Assembly: GCF_020687695.1 (NCBI RefSeq) | Contig: NZ_JAJEWL010000001.1 | Location: 434,001-498,000, forward strand | From: Pusillimonas sp. MFBS29 | GTDB lineage: Bacteria > Pseudomonadota > Gammaproteobacteria > Burkholderiales > Burkholderiaceae_B | Length of the DNA stretch: 64,000 bases | Direction of reading: 5' to 3' | In this document: positions 8,725 to 18,566 of the stretch, piece by piece | Layout of the letters: each line of letters opens with the position of its first letter | How positions within the stretch are numbered: position 1 is the first letter of the stretch | Notes under the pieces: generated by a model | What the model was told of the DNA's origin: nothing | Seen by the model: only the letters and a program-made list of their open reading frames with translations | Database searches by the model: none | Made by a program: the position numbers and the translations under genes

Positions 8725-9951
8725 TTACGGAGTCTCGCGTATGAATTGCGCTATTTTAGGACATATTGTTTCGCGCCAGCGTCGGCCCGAGAAAATCCCA
8801 TAGTGTCCGCAGTCTGGCGCGGTGTAGTGCTGCCGTATGGCTTGCGGAATACCGCTGCACAGTTCATGTGCTGCCTGGGTTTGCCCTTGTCCGGAGATAT
8901 CGTCGAGCTCGCCTTCGATGGTAAGCAGCGCGACATTGCTGATGGCGGCTGGATTGACCGTCTGGCCATCGATCTGCCATGTGCCGCGCGGCAGTTGATA
9001 TTCCTGGAACACGGTTTTGATGGTGTCGAGATAGAACTCGGCGGGCATGTCGAGCACAGCGTTGTACTCGTTGTAAAAGCGGCGGTGCGCTTCGGCGTCT
9101 TCGTTGTCGCCCTTGACCAGATGCGCGTAGAAGTCGTAGTGCGACTTGACGTGGCGATCGGGATTCATGGCAAGAAAGCCGGCGTGCTGCAGGAAGCCGG
9201 GGTACACGAGCCGGCCGGCGCCCGGATAGCGGTGGGGCACACGGTGGATGACGTTGTTCTGGAACCAGGAGTATGGCTTGGTGGTGGCCAGGCGGTTGAC
9301 CTGCGTAGGTGATTTACGGCAGTCGATGGGCCCGCCCATCATGATCATGCTGCGCGGCAGACAGGGGTCATTGTTGGCGGCCATGAGCGATATCGCTGCC
9401 AGCGTGGGTACGGTGGGCTGACAGACCGACATTACGTGTACGTCGGGACCCAGCAGGCGGATGAAATCCTGAACGTAGCGCACATAGTCGTTCAGCGTAA
9501 AGGGGCCCGCCGAAGCCGGTACCATGCGGGCGTCGATCCAGTCGGTGACATAAACGTTGTGCGACGGCAGCAGGGCGCGCACGGTGTCGCGCAGCAGGGT
9601 GGCGTGGTGACCGGAAAGTGGTGCGACCAGCAGGATTTTCGGGTCGCTTTGTGCGGCTTTGCCGGCATCGCGCTGGAAATGAACCAGGTTGCAGAAGCTT
9701 TTCTGCATGACTGTATGTTCGCTTACTGCGACCATCTTGCCCTTTATCCGGGTTTGTTCAAGGCCCCACTGCGGTTTTTCGTAATCTTTGCCCAGCCGGT
9801 GCACCAGCTCGTACATGGCTGAAATCTGCCGGGACATGGGCGTGTAGGCCAGGGGACTGTACGGATTGGAAAATATCTGTGATCCGGTGTCGGTGAAGTT
9901 GGCCAGAGGGGTCAGGAAAGACCTTTGAAGCTCGTGCAGGTCATACAACAT
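8725..9951 (-). CDS. phaZ: Intracellular polyhydroxyalkanoate depolymerase
   Basis: A 408-residue cytoplasmic enzyme that mobilises native PHB granules. It belongs to the PhaZa family, in which the nucleophile is a cysteine; here Cys177 is in MSVCQPTVPTL. The aspartate in IEGELDDISGQGQT and the histidine in APDCGHYGIFSG complete the likely triad. Length is close to the family norm (about 400-420). There is no signal peptide. Its terminator separates it from rnfB. The gene implies that the organism stores polyhydroxyalkanoate. Confidence 0.93.
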   Translation of the reverse strand: MLYDLHELQRSFLTPLANFTDTGSQIFSNPYSPLAYTPMSRQISAMYELVHRLGKDYEKPQWGLEQTRIKGKMVAVSEHTVMQKSFCNLVHFQRDAGKAAQSDPKILLVAPLSGHHATLLRDTVRALLPSHNVYVTDWIDARMVPASAGPFTLNDYVRYVQDFIRLLGPDVHVMSVCQPTVPTLAAISLMAANNDPCLPRSMIMMGGPIDCRKSPTQVNRLATTKPYSWFQNNVIHRVPHRYPGAGRLVYPGFLQHAGFLAMNPDRHVKSHYDFYAHLVKGDNEDAEAHRRFYNEYNAVLDMPAEFYLDTIKTVFQEYQLPRGTWQIDGQTVNPAAISNVALLTIEGELDDISGQGQTQAAHELCSGIPQAIRQHYTAPDCGHYGIFSGRRWRETICPKIAQFIRETP

Positions 9952-10274
9952 AGGAAAGCCTTGTATGTGAGGATGCTTATTCTTTTGAAATCAGATCAAG
10001 CTTGTTCGGGGTCGAAAAACAGTTTGGAAGTTTACTTTTACTTATTAGCTAATCACAAATCGATCTGAAACGCCAGAAAATATCTGTCAATCCAGCCCGA
10101 GAGACCTGAGGGTTATCACCGACGGCTGCACGCGTGCCGCTTGGGGGAAACAGCAGGAAAAGCCCGTTGCGCGGGCGCGCACGGGCTGACGTTTTCAAAC
10201 AACACGGAAGGGGTACAGGCGGCGGCAAGCAGGGCGGCCGGTAGAGTTGTCAGGCCCCGCATGGGGCCGGTCGA
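9952..10274. other. Intergenic region phaZ-fdxA
   Basis: A 323-base gene-free stretch. The half next to phaZ is comparatively AT-rich (9990-10080) and probably holds the phaZ promoter, though no convincing -35/-10 pair stands out. The other half contains the fdxA terminator at 10157-10187 and a short hairpin GGCCCC-GCAT-GGGGCC directly after the fdxA stop. Confidence 0.6.
10157..10187 (-). terminator. Probable fdxA terminator
   Basis: AGCCCGTTGCGC (10161-10172) pairs with 10177-10187 with one bulge. On the minus strand the stem is followed by TTTTCC. The T run is short, so efficiency is uncertain. Confidence 0.55.
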
Positions 10275-10598
10275 CTAGCGCTCGAGGTGCTGAAGCTTGT
10301 CGGGCACGCCGTTCCAGTCGTCTGCCTCGGGCAGAGGTGTTTTGGACCGGTTGATCATGCCAAATTCGGGCGTGAGTTCTGCATTCAGCGCTATGAACGA
10401 GATCTGATCCTGCGGCACATCTTCTTCGGCAAAGATGGCATTGGCGGGACATTCGGGCACACAGACTGCGCAATCGATACATTCGTCGGGATCGATGACC
10501 AGAAAGTTGGCGCCTTCACGAAAGCAATCTACAGGACAGACATCGACACAGTCGGTGAATTTGCATTTAATACAGTTTTCGGTGACCACGTGTGTCAT
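10275..10598 (-). CDS. fdxA: Seven-iron ferredoxin FdxA
   Basis: A 107-residue ferredoxin of the Azotobacter FdI type with an N-terminal [3Fe-4S] motif ([17 protein letters not shown]) and a [4Fe-4S] motif ([12 protein letters not shown]). The C-terminal extension (about residues 60-107) is typical of FdxA. It is monocistronic and divergent from pncB. FdxA is a general low-potential electron carrier; a specific partner is not indicated. Confidence 0.95.
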   Translation of the reverse strand: MTHVVTENCIKCKFTDCVDVCPVDCFREGANFLVIDPDECIDCAVCVPECPANAIFAEEDVPQDQISFIALNAELTPEFGMINRSKTPLPEADDWNGVPDKLQHLER

Positions 10599-10815
10599 TT
10601 TGGGACTCCAACATCAGATGCAGGGGATTTTACCCAATAAATGCAGGTAAGCCCGGATTGACCTGATGCCAAGGCAGGTTTTTGACAGTGATCCTTGTTC
10701 ATAAGGCAAGTGAGCTGGCAAAATCCATTATGGCCCGCAGGCTCAAGGCGGGAACTGTCTGCTGAAATAACGCCGTACGGTGTGCTATGGTAGGCAAAAC
10801 TTCACCTGTTACGCG

Positions 10816-11991
10816 ATGATAATCACCTCTTTACTCGACACCGATCTGTACAAGTTCAGCATGATGCAAGTGGTGCTGCATCATTTTCCGGCCGCCCAGG
10901 TTGAGTACCGGTACAAGTGCCGCACGCCGAATATCAATCTGGCGGCCTATCTGGACGAGATCAGGAATGAAATTCACGAGCTGTGCCAGCTGCGCTTCAC
11001 CGAGCCGGAGCTGCAATATTTGCGCAGCCTGCGTTTCATCAAAAGTGATTTTGTCGACTTCCTGGGCTTGTTCCACCTGCCCGAAAAATGCATCAGTGTG
11101 ACTGAATCTGCGGTGCCCGGTGAGCTGGACATCACGGTCAAGGGGCCGTGGCTGCACACCATACTGTTCGAGATCCCGGTGCTGGCGATTGTCAACGAAG
11201 TGTATTTCCGTAATGTTTGCAAGGAACCGGGCTGGGAAGAAGGTCGCGAGCGTTTGCAGAGAAAAATGCAGCTGGTCACCGACGATCCGGCCCTGGCCGA
11301 CTTTCGCGTGGCTGAATACGGCACCCGCCGCCGTTTCTCCAAGCAGTGGCACGAAGAGGTCGTGGTCACAATGAAGGCCCAGATGGGCGTGCATTTTGCA
11401 GGCACCAGCAACGTGCGACTGGCCATGAAGCACGGGGTCACGCCACTGGGAACCATGGGCCATGAATATCTGCAGGCCTGCCAGGCACTGGGTCCGCGCC
11501 TGCGTGATTCACAGGTTTATGCGCTGGAGGTCTGGGCCAAGGAATACCGTGGCGACCTGGGCATTGCCTTGTCTGATGTGTACGGCATGGATGCGTTCCT
11601 GCGTGACTTCGATATGTATTTCTGCAAGCTCTTCGATGGCGCCCGCCATGACTCCGGCGATCCCTTTGTCTGGGGGGAGCGTTTGCTGGCGCATTATGCC
11701 GCCAACCGTACCGATCCCCGCACCAAGATTCTGGTGTTCTCCGACGGGCTGACTATTCCCAAGGCGATCGAGCTGGCGCAACGTTTTGCGGGCCGTTGCA
11801 AGGTGTCTTTCGGCATAGGCACGAACCTGACCAACGATCTGGGACACGAGCCGCTGCAGATCGTCATGAAGATGGTCAGATGCAACGGTCAACCTGTGGC
11901 CAAGGTGTCGGATGCCCCGGAAAAAACCATGTGTGATGATCCCGCCTATCTGGCCTACCTGCGTCAGGTATTTCAGCTGCCACCCGCCTGA
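10816..11991 (+). CDS. pncB: Nicotinate phosphoribosyltransferase
   Basis: A 391-residue enzyme of the Preiss-Handler NAD salvage route that converts nicotinate and PRPP to nicotinate mononucleotide. The N-terminal [14 protein letters not shown] is characteristic, as are the active-site segments GTSNVRLA and TPLGTMGHE (the family histidine that is phosphorylated) and [10 protein letters not shown]. The start at 10816 (MIITSLLD) is preferred over an upstream in-frame codon because it matches the family N terminus. No strong ribosome site is seen. It is followed by a RidA-family gene. Confidence 0.95.
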   Translation: MIITSLLDTDLYKFSMMQVVLHHFPAAQVEYRYKCRTPNINLAAYLDEIRNEIHELCQLRFTEPELQYLRSLRFIKSDFVDFLGLFHLPEKCISVTESAVPGELDITVKGPWLHTILFEIPVLAIVNEVYFRNVCKEPGWEEGRERLQRKMQLVTDDPALADFRVAEYGTRRRFSKQWHEEVVVTMKAQMGVHFAGTSNVRLAMKHGVTPLGTMGHEYLQACQALGPRLRDSQVYALEVWAKEYRGDLGIALSDVYGMDAFLRDFDMYFCKLFDGARHDSGDPFVWGERLLAHYAANRTDPRTKILVFSDGLTIPKAIELAQRFAGRCKVSFGIGTNLTNDLGHEPLQIVMKMVRCNGQPVAKVSDAPEKTMCDDPAYLAYLRQVFQLPPA

Positions 11992-12042
11992 CGTGCCTGG
12001 TGCTAATATCGACTTCTTTTATTTTCTCCAGCGGAGCATGCA

Positions 12043-12396
12043 ATGAGCGACATCAAACGGTTCAATGTCGAGAAACGACTGTCAGACATGGCCATATACA
12101 ACGGCGTGGCCTATCTGGCCGGTCAAGTGCCCGACGACAGTTCCTTGAACATCGAGGGCCAGACGGCCCAGGTGCTGGCAACTATTGATAAATTGCTTGA
12201 AACCGCCGGTACTGACAAGTCGCGCATTTTGATGGCGCAGATTTTTGTTGCCAACATGGCTGAATTCCCCGGCATGAACAAGGCCTGGGACGCCTGGGTT
12301 GCTGATGGCAACGCACCGCCGCGCGCCACCGTAGAAGCGCGCCTGGCCAATCCGGATTTCAAGGTTGAAATCGTAGTGACCGCAGCCTTGCGCTAG
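12043..12396 (+). CDS. RidA-family protein (reactive imine deaminase-like)
   Basis: 117 residues of the YjgF/YER057c/UK114 family. The conserved PPRATVEARLANPDFKVEIVVTA carries the arginine that binds the substrate carboxylate in RidA. The N terminus is shorter than in archetypal RidA, placing it in a Rid subgroup rather than RidA proper. It probably hydrolyses enamine or imine intermediates in the cytoplasm. It lies 51 bases after pncB on the same strand, with GCGGAGCATGCA giving the ribosome site. Confidence 0.9.
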   Translation: MSDIKRFNVEKRLSDMAIYNGVAYLAGQVPDDSSLNIEGQTAQVLATIDKLLETAGTDKSRILMAQIFVANMAEFPGMNKAWDAWVADGNAPPRATVEARLANPDFKVEIVVTAALR

Positions 12397-12405
12397 CACC
12401 TCGCG

Positions 12406-12921
12406 TTACAGCAACAGGGCGGCCATAGTGCCGCCTATTGTCTTGCAGGCTTCGCGGTCAGGTTCGCCCAGGGTTTTGGGGGCCAGGATTTCTTCGGCTG
12501 TCTGGGCGCGCATCATGGCAATATGCGTGGGGGCGATGAGTTTAAGGCGCCAACCTGTGCAAATGCGTTCGGTCTGTCTTGCGGCATTGCTGCCATCTGA
12601 TCCCGCACTGATCATCAGTGCATAAGGCCGTCCGTTCAGGCGGTCCAGCACCTCGTAGTAACAACGATCAAAAAACTCTTTCATCGCACCGCTCAGGGCT
12701 GCCAGGTTCTCGGGCGCGCAAAACAGCATGCCGTCGGCCTGCAGCAAGTCGGAAGGCCCGGTCTCGTGGGCTTTTTTTACAATGATGTTCAGCTGATCGC
12801 CGGCTTGCAGTTCGGCAACCACCTCGCGTGCGCCGTCGGCCGCAGCCATGGCCATTTGCCTGGCCGCTCCGGTGCGCGAGTGCCAGACGACACACAAGGT
12901 TTTTTTTCCTGTTGGATCCAT
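12406..12921 (-). CDS. Flavodoxin/NAD(P)H-dependent FMN reductase-like protein
   Basis: 171 residues from the ATG at 12921. KKTLCVVWHSRTGAARQMA is a flavodoxin-type FMN phosphate-binding loop, and DGMLFCAPENLAALSGAMKEFFDRCYYE matches the flavin-shielding region of flavodoxin-like reductases. The frame is open upstream to 13353, but that part overlaps relA antisense and has no family resemblance. Convergent with the RidA-family gene. The electron partner is unknown. Confidence 0.85.
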   Translation of the reverse strand: MDPTGKKTLCVVWHSRTGAARQMAMAAADGAREVVAELQAGDQLNIIVKKAHETGPSDLLQADGMLFCAPENLAALSGAMKEFFDRCYYEVLDRLNGRPYALMISAGSDGSNAARQTERICTGWRLKLIAPTHIAMMRAQTAEEILAPKTLGEPDREACKTIGGTMAALLL

Positions 12922-13006
12922 AGTGCTTGATACATGGCTGGCGTCAGACACGTTAGTATAGAGCCGCAACGACCCGCGTATTATTTCTTGCAACGAACAC
13001 TTGATC

Positions 13007-15274
13007 ATGGCTAGAACAGACTCACCACCGTCCGGCGCATTACCGTTTGATGCGGCCTGGTTCACGCACGCCAGTACCGGCCTGGACGACGAGGGTGTGG
13101 ATACGCTGGCACGGGCGGTGCAGTGGGTACGTGAACCGCTGGCCGGACTGACGGCGAGCACGGGCGAAGCCCTGGACGGGCATTGTGCTGAAGTCGTCAG
13201 GATTCTGGCCGATCTGGGTACCGACGCGGAAACGCGTGCCAGTGCGCTGATTACGGTCCTGCCCCTGGACAAGACCGAGAGCGCGGCGGGTACGCGCCAG
13301 GATCCCTTGCGCAAGGCCTTTGGCCCCAAGATCGTGTCGCTGGTGCAGGGCACGCGTGCCTTGCTGCGACTGGGTCAGCTGACCGGGCAGGCAGCCGACG
13401 CGACGTCATCGGGCACCGACCAAAAGGAAATGCAACGCAAGATGTTGCTGGCCATGGCGGCCGACCTGCGCATTGTGCTGATGCGTCTGGCTTCCCGCCT
13501 GCAATCCTTGCGCTGGTATGCGGCCAGCAAAGAGCCGTGTCCGGCCGGTTTCGCCCGGGAAACCATGGAGTTGTACACGCCGCTGGCCAATCGTCTGGGG
13601 ATCTGGCAGGTCAAATGGGAGATGGAAGATCTGGCTTTCAGGTTTCTTGAACCTGCCACCTATAAATCCATTGCCCGTCAGCTGGAAGAAAAGCGGGTGG
13701 AGCGCGAAGCCTTCATCGCGGCAGTGGTGAGCCGGCTTGAGCAGGAGTTGGCCGAGGCCCATATTCCTGCACAGGTAAGCGGACGGCCCAAGCACATTTA
13801 CAGCATATGGAACAAGATGCGCAACAAGGGGCTGGCCTTCAGTCAGCTGTTTGATCTTCGTGCCCTCAGAATTATTGTCCAGGACGAACGTGCCTGTTAT
13901 GCGGTATTGGCGCTGGCGCACTCCCTTTGGACGCCGGTCTCTGATGAGTTCGATGATTACATCTCGCGCCCCAAGCCCAACGGCTATCGATCCTTGCATA
14001 CGGTGGTGACCGATACCCAGGGACGCACCTTCGAAATCCAGATACGTACCCAGGAGATGCACGAGTTCGCCGAGTACGGTATGGCTGCTCACTGGCGTTA
14101 CAAGGAAGCGGGGCCGCGCGGTGGTCAGGTCGCTGCCGCAGGCGGCTATGATCAGAAAATCGCCTGGATGCGTCAGCTGCTGGCCTGGGAAAAAGACGGT
14201 GGCCAGAGCACTGAAAAGCCTGAAACCGGGTCACCGGCTGCATCAGGTTCCGATGCTTCCGATCGCATCTATGTCATGACACCGCAGGCGCGCGTTATCG
14301 AGCTGCCCGCCGGCGCGACGCCTGTTGACTTTGCCTATTATCTGCACACAGACCTGGGGCATCGTTGCAGGGGAGCACGGGTCGATGGCCAGCTTGTGCC
14401 CTTGCTGACCAAGCTGCGTACCGGCCAGACGGTGGACATAATTGCTGCCAAATCGGGAGGGCCTTCACGCGACTGGCTCAATCCGCAGCTGGGGTTTCTT
14501 GCCAGCCCGCGCTCGCGCGCAAAAGTCAGGGCCTGGTTCAATGCCATTGAACTGCAGCAGCGCATTGCGCAGGGCCAGTCCATGGTGGAAAAGGAGTTGC
14601 AGCGCCTGGGCAAGACGGCTATCAATATGGAGCAGCTGGCTCAGCAGCTCGATTTTGCCAAGGCTGACGACCTGTATGTGGCTGTGGCCAAGGAAGAGTT
14701 CAGTCTGCGGCAGATTGACTATCTGCTCGGTGCCGCCAAGGCGCGCAGTGCCGAGCCCCTTAGCGATGAGGATGTCGCCGCCGTTGCGTTAAGCCGCAAC
14801 TATGCCAGTGGCCAGGGCAGTGTTGAAAAGACCGGCAAGAGCGGTGTGCTGGTCGTTGGCGTCGATGCGCTCATGACGCAGCTGGCGCGTTGCTGCCGTC
14901 CGGCGCCCCCCGATCGTATCGCCGGGTTTGTCACGCGAGGACGCGGGGTATCCATTCATCGTCACGACTGCACCGCTTATGCGGCCCTGGCCGCGCGGCA
15001 CCCCGAGCGGCTCATTGACGTAGACTGGGGCGATACCGGCGATGCCTTGTACCCGGTCGATATCAGCATACACGCGCAAGACCGGGCTCATCTGCTGCGC
15101 GATCTGTCCGATGTGTTTGCCAAGCTGCGCCTTAACGTCATCAGCATCAATACCCATAGCCGGCGATCGCTGGCGCACATGGTGTTTACGGTGGAAGTGA
15201 AGAGCGGCGACCAGGTCAGTCGCGCCCTGACGGCACTGAATGAATTGCCGGGAGTCAGTGCAAGCCGGCACTAA
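13007..15274 (+). CDS. relA: (p)ppGpp synthetase RelA (monofunctional)
   Basis: A 755-residue long RSH protein. The N-terminal hydrolase-like region lacks the HD metal site: where SpoT has the HDxxED run, here the sequence is ITVLPLDKTES. The synthetase region (about residues 230-370) contains EFDDYISRPKPNGYRSLHTVV, with the EXDD signature of RelA rather than RXKD of bifunctional enzymes. A TGS domain (IYVMTPQARVIELPAGATPVDF) follows near 420, then the zinc-finger/RIS region with CCRPAPPD, and an ACT domain from about 680. It makes the stringent-response alarmone on starved ribosomes. ATG 13007 is preferred to the TTG two codons upstream. Confidence 0.96.
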   Translation: MARTDSPPSGALPFDAAWFTHASTGLDDEGVDTLARAVQWVREPLAGLTASTGEALDGHCAEVVRILADLGTDAETRASALITVLPLDKTESAAGTRQDPLRKAFGPKIVSLVQGTRALLRLGQLTGQAADATSSGTDQKEMQRKMLLAMAADLRIVLMRLASRLQSLRWYAASKEPCPAGFARETMELYTPLANRLGIWQVKWEMEDLAFRFLEPATYKSIARQLEEKRVEREAFIAAVVSRLEQELAEAHIPAQVSGRPKHIYSIWNKMRNKGLAFSQLFDLRALRIIVQDERACYAVLALAHSLWTPVSDEFDDYISRPKPNGYRSLHTVVTDTQGRTFEIQIRTQEMHEFAEYGMAAHWRYKEAGPRGGQVAAAGGYDQKIAWMRQLLAWEKDGGQSTEKPETGSPAASGSDASDRIYVMTPQARVIELPAGATPVDFAYYLHTDLGHRCRGARVDGQLVPLLTKLRTGQTVDIIAAKSGGPSRDWLNPQLGFLASPRSRAKVRAWFNAIELQQRIAQGQSMVEKELQRLGKTAINMEQLAQQLDFAKADDLYVAVAKEEFSLRQIDYLLGAAKARSAEPLSDEDVAAVALSRNYASGQGSVEKTGKSGVLVVGVDALMTQLARCCRPAPPDRIAGFVTRGRGVSIHRHDCTAYAALAARHPERLIDVDWGDTGDALYPVDISIHAQDRAHLLRDLSDVFAKLRLNVISINTHSRRSLAHMVFTVEVKSGDQVSRALTALNELPGVSASRH

Positions 15275-15384
15275 CGCGGCCGCCTGTGGCCGCATTGTGC
15301 TTCACACTGTTAAAATGAAGAGGTTCTGTCTATTGGCCGCCCTGGCGGCCCTGCAATGTTCTTGCGTAACCAGAGAGTAATGCT

Positions 15385-16584
15385 TTGAAATCCTATACAC
15401 AGCCTGATCAAAACGGGCATTTTGGCCAGTATGGCGGCTCGTTTGTCGCCGAGACGCTGGTGCATGCACTGAATGAACTGCGCGCAGCTTACGATAAGTA
15501 TCGCAACGACCCTGACTTCCTGAATGAGTTCGCCTACGAGCTCAAGCATTTTGTCGGTCGCCCCAGCCCCGTCTATCATGCGCGACGCTGGTCGGAAAAG
15601 CTGGGTGGCGCGCAAATCTGGTTCAAGCGCGAAGATCTCAACCATACCGGCGCCCACAAGATCAACAACTGTATTGGTCAGATGCTACTGGCGCGCCGCA
15701 TGGGCAAGCCGCGCATTATTGCCGAAACCGGAGCTGGCCAGCACGGCGTGGCTACTGCCACCGTGGCGGCGCGTTATGGTCTGGAATGCGTGGTGTACAT
15801 GGGTAGCGAAGACGTACGTCGTCAGGCGTCCAATGTCTATCGCATGAAGCTGCTTGGCGCTACGGTGGTGCCGGTAGACTCGGGTTCGCGCACGCTTAAA
15901 GATGCGCTGAACGAGGCCATGCGCGACTGGGTCACCAACGTCGAGAACACCTTCTATATCATCGGCACAGTGGCCGGACCGCATCCCTATCCTTCAATGG
16001 TGCGTGACTTCCAAAGTGTCATCGGCAACGAGTGCCTCGAGCAGATGCCCGCCGAAACCGGCCGTCAGCCTGATTACGTGCTCGCTTCTGTGGGGGGCGG
16101 CTCCAATGCCATGGGTATTTTCCATCCCTACATCAATCACCAGGACGTGAAGCTGGTGGGCATCGAGGCTGCCGGCGAGGGGCTCGAGACCGGCCGTCAT
16201 GCCGCCTCGTTGAACATGGGTAGCCCAGGGGTGCTGCACGGTAACCGCACCTATGTCATGCAAGACGACAACGGCCAGGTTCTGGAAACCCATTCAATCT
16301 CGGCAGGGTTGGACTATCCCGGCGTTGGCCCCGAGCATGCGTGGCTTAAGGACGAGGGCCGTGCCGAATACGTGTGCATCAACGACCAGGAAGCGCTGGC
16401 GGCATTCCACGACTGCTGCCGTACCGAAGGAATTATGCCCGCACTGGAATCGTCGCACGCAGTGGCTTATGCGCTTAAACTGGCGCCCACCCTGCCCAAA
16501 GACAAGATCATTCTTGTGAATTTGTCCGGGCGAGGCGATAAAGACATGCATACGGTTGCTGATGCCAGCGGCATCAGTCTGTGA
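15385..16584 (+). CDS. trpB: Tryptophan synthase beta chain
   Basis: A 399-residue PLP enzyme that joins indole and serine. The PLP lysine is Lys92 in [10 protein letters not shown]; the phosphate-binding GGGSNAMG is present. The only possible start between the upstream stop (TAA at 15367) and the conserved N terminus is TTG at 15385, since the nearby ATG at 15380 is out of frame and stops at once. Ribosome site AGAGAG lies upstream. trpA follows after 14 bases. No trpF or other trp genes are adjacent. Confidence 0.97.
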   Translation: MKSYTQPDQNGHFGQYGGSFVAETLVHALNELRAAYDKYRNDPDFLNEFAYELKHFVGRPSPVYHARRWSEKLGGAQIWFKREDLNHTGAHKINNCIGQMLLARRMGKPRIIAETGAGQHGVATATVAARYGLECVVYMGSEDVRRQASNVYRMKLLGATVVPVDSGSRTLKDALNEAMRDWVTNVENTFYIIGTVAGPHPYPSMVRDFQSVIGNECLEQMPAETGRQPDYVLASVGGGSNAMGIFHPYINHQDVKLVGIEAAGEGLETGRHAASLNMGSPGVLHGNRTYVMQDDNGQVLETHSISAGLDYPGVGPEHAWLKDEGRAEYVCINDQEALAAFHDCCRTEGIMPALESSHAVAYALKLAPTLPKDKIILVNLSGRGDKDMHTVADASGISL

Positions 16585-16598
16585 AGGATAGCTCGATA

Positions 16599-17447
16599 AT
16601 GACTGCTTCGAACGAACGGCTCAAAGCCGCGTTTGCCAGGAATCCGGGGCGCACTGCGCTGATTCCCTATATAACTGCCGGCGATCCCTCGATTGCCGCC
16701 ATGCCCGAGTTGATGCATGCACTGGTCGGGGCGGGTGCTGATGTTATTGAACTGGGCGTGCCTTTTTCCGATCCCATGGCCGACGGCACGGTGATCCAGC
16801 AGGCCGCGGAACGTGCGATCAAGCGCGGTACAGGTTTGCGCCAGGTATTCGATATGGTGGCCCGGTTCAGGCAAAAAGACGACACCACGCCCGTTGTACT
16901 TATGGGTTACGCCAATCCCATCGAGCGCATGGGGCAAGCCACTTTTGTGCAACTGGCCGCACAGGCCGGTGTCGACGGTGTGCTGGTGGTCGATTATCCA
17001 CCTGAAGAAATCACCGATTTTGCCGTTCAGCTGAATGAAGCCGGCATAGACCCCATCTTCCTGCTTGCACCTACTTCTACCGAAGAGCGCATGAAGAAAG
17101 TCGGACAAGTGGCACGCGGCTATGTTTATTATGTTTCCCTGAAAGGGGTTACGGGCGCGGGTACGCTCGATACTGATGACGTGGCCGCACGCCTTGAAAC
17201 CATCCGGCGTCATGTTTCATTGCCGGTAGGAGTCGGATTTGGCATACGTGACGCCGACAGCGCCAGGCGTCTGGCGGCAAGTGCCGATGCCGTTGTCATC
17301 GGTAGCAAGCTGATCCAGGTCATGGAGGAAGCCGTTGCCGCTGCTAAAAAGGCGGGGCAGGATGACCAGGCCGTTGATGGCGCCGCCATTGCTGCAGCCG
17401 CCGACTGGCTTGGTGGCATACGTCAGGCATTGCCAAGCGGGCAGTAA
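16599..17447 (+). CDS. trpA: Tryptophan synthase alpha chain
   Basis: 282 residues, a TIM-barrel enzyme that cleaves indole-3-glycerol phosphate. Catalytic Glu51 and Asp62 lie in [16 protein letters not shown]. The phosphate-binding segment [13 protein letters not shown] and the IGSKL segment near the C terminus are typical. ATG 16599 with AAGGAT nine bases upstream is preferred over the GTG at 16581 that overlaps the trpB stop. It is the partner subunit of TrpB and precedes accD in the same direction. Confidence 0.97.
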   Translation: MTASNERLKAAFARNPGRTALIPYITAGDPSIAAMPELMHALVGAGADVIELGVPFSDPMADGTVIQQAAERAIKRGTGLRQVFDMVARFRQKDDTTPVVLMGYANPIERMGQATFVQLAAQAGVDGVLVVDYPPEEITDFAVQLNEAGIDPIFLLAPTSTEERMKKVGQVARGYVYYVSLKGVTGAGTLDTDDVAARLETIRRHVSLPVGVGFGIRDADSARRLAASADAVVIGSKLIQVMEEAVAAAKKAGQDDQAVDGAAIAAAADWLGGIRQALPSGQ

Positions 17448-17465
17448 GGCCTGCGTGCGCAATCC

Positions 17466-17487
17466 AGGCCCGTTATATGACGGGCCT
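17466..17487 (+). other. Hairpin between trpA and accD
   Basis: AGGCCCGT (17466-17473) pairs with 17480-17487 around TATATG. No T run follows, so it is an uncertain attenuator or processing site between trpBA and accD. Confidence 0.4.
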
Positions 17488-17539
17488 ATAAGAATAGAAC
17501 AAAGCCTGCTGGAAACCAGGTGTTCATTGGGAATAAAAC

Positions 17540-18418
17540 ATGAGTTGGATAGAAAAAATTCTGCCGCCACGGATCAATCGCAGCAACGACGGGGGTCGGC
17601 GCGTTCCCGAGGGGGTCTGGGTCAAGTGCCCGTCCTGTGAGTCTGTTCTTTACAAGGAAGACCTCAAGGCAACGCTAAATGTCTGCCCGAAATGCAGCCA
17701 TCACATGCGTATTGGCGCCCGCGAACGCATCGATGCATTGCTCGACGCCGAAGGCCGGGTAGAAATCGGGCAGAACACGCGACCCATGGATCCGCTCAAG
17801 TTCAAGGACAGCCGCAAGTACCCGGAACGCGTAAGCGAAGCGACCAAGCAAACCGGCGAAAGCGAAGCCATGGTCGTGATGAGCGGCTCCATCCTGTCGG
17901 TATCGGTGGTTCTGGCGTGTTTCGAGTTCAATTTCATGGGCGGTTCCATGGGCTCTGTGGTCGGAGAGCGTTTTGCTCGCGGGGCGCAGGAAGCCCTGAA
18001 GAACCGTACTCCCTTCATTTGCGTTGCCGCGTCTGGTGGTGCGCGCATGCAGGAAAGCCTGTTCTCACTGATGCAAATGGCCAAGACCAACGCCATGCTT
18101 ACGCAGCTCTCGGCCGCCGGCCTGCCTTTCATCAGCGTCCTGACCGATCCCACGATGGGCGGCGTGTCGGCAAGCTTTGCCTTTATGGGTGATGTCGTTA
18201 TTGCTGAACCGCGCGCACTGATCGGTTTTGCCGGTCCGCGAGTGATCGAGCAGACCGTGCGCGAGAAGCTGCCCGAGGGCTTTCAGCGCTCGGAATTCCT
18301 GCTCGAGAAGGGAGCCATCGATATGGTGGTCGACCGCCGCGAGATGCGCAGCGAGCTGGCACACTTGCTGGCTTTGCTGATGCGCCAGCCTGATGATGTG
18401 GTGGCAAAGGCGTCCTGA
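17540..18418 (+). CDS. accD: Acetyl-CoA carboxylase carboxyltransferase beta subunit
   Basis: 292 residues. An N-terminal zinc ribbon has Cys30, Cys33, Cys49 and Cys52. The crotonase-like carboxyltransferase core contains [20 protein letters not shown] and [16 protein letters not shown]. It transfers the carboxyl group from biotin to acetyl-CoA with AccA, the first committed step in fatty-acid synthesis. The position after trpBA is common in proteobacteria. It ends at a strong bidirectional terminator. Confidence 0.97.
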   Translation: MSWIEKILPPRINRSNDGGRRVPEGVWVKCPSCESVLYKEDLKATLNVCPKCSHHMRIGARERIDALLDAEGRVEIGQNTRPMDPLKFKDSRKYPERVSEATKQTGESEAMVVMSGSILSVSVVLACFEFNFMGGSMGSVVGERFARGAQEALKNRTPFICVAASGGARMQESLFSLMQMAKTNAMLTQLSAAGLPFISVLTDPTMGGVSASFAFMGDVVIAEPRALIGFAGPRVIEQTVREKLPEGFQRSEFLLEKGAIDMVVDRREMRSELAHLLALLMRQPDDVVAKAS

Positions 18419-18456
18419 CCGCATATAGGGCCAGTTTGCCGGCCCTCAGTCGCAAC

Positions 18457-18495
18457 AAAAAACCTTGTTGAGCCATCGGGCCAACAAGGTTTTTT
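18457..18495. terminator. Bidirectional terminator between accD and rne
   Basis: AAAAAACCTTGTTG (18457-18470) pairs perfectly with 18482-18495. The A/T ends give a T run on either strand, serving accD (+) and rne (-), which converge here. Confidence 0.9.
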
Positions 18496-18566
18496 AATGT
18501 TTGCCGTGCGCGTCTGAGCGTAGCAGCTGGCTGGGGGCCTGACGTTGCGGCCAGGCCCCTGGTGCC

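Noticed and set aside
13001-15274. Bifunctional SpoT-type enzyme
   Set aside because: The HD hydrolase motif is missing and the synthetase carries EFDD instead of RxKD, which fits monofunctional RelA.
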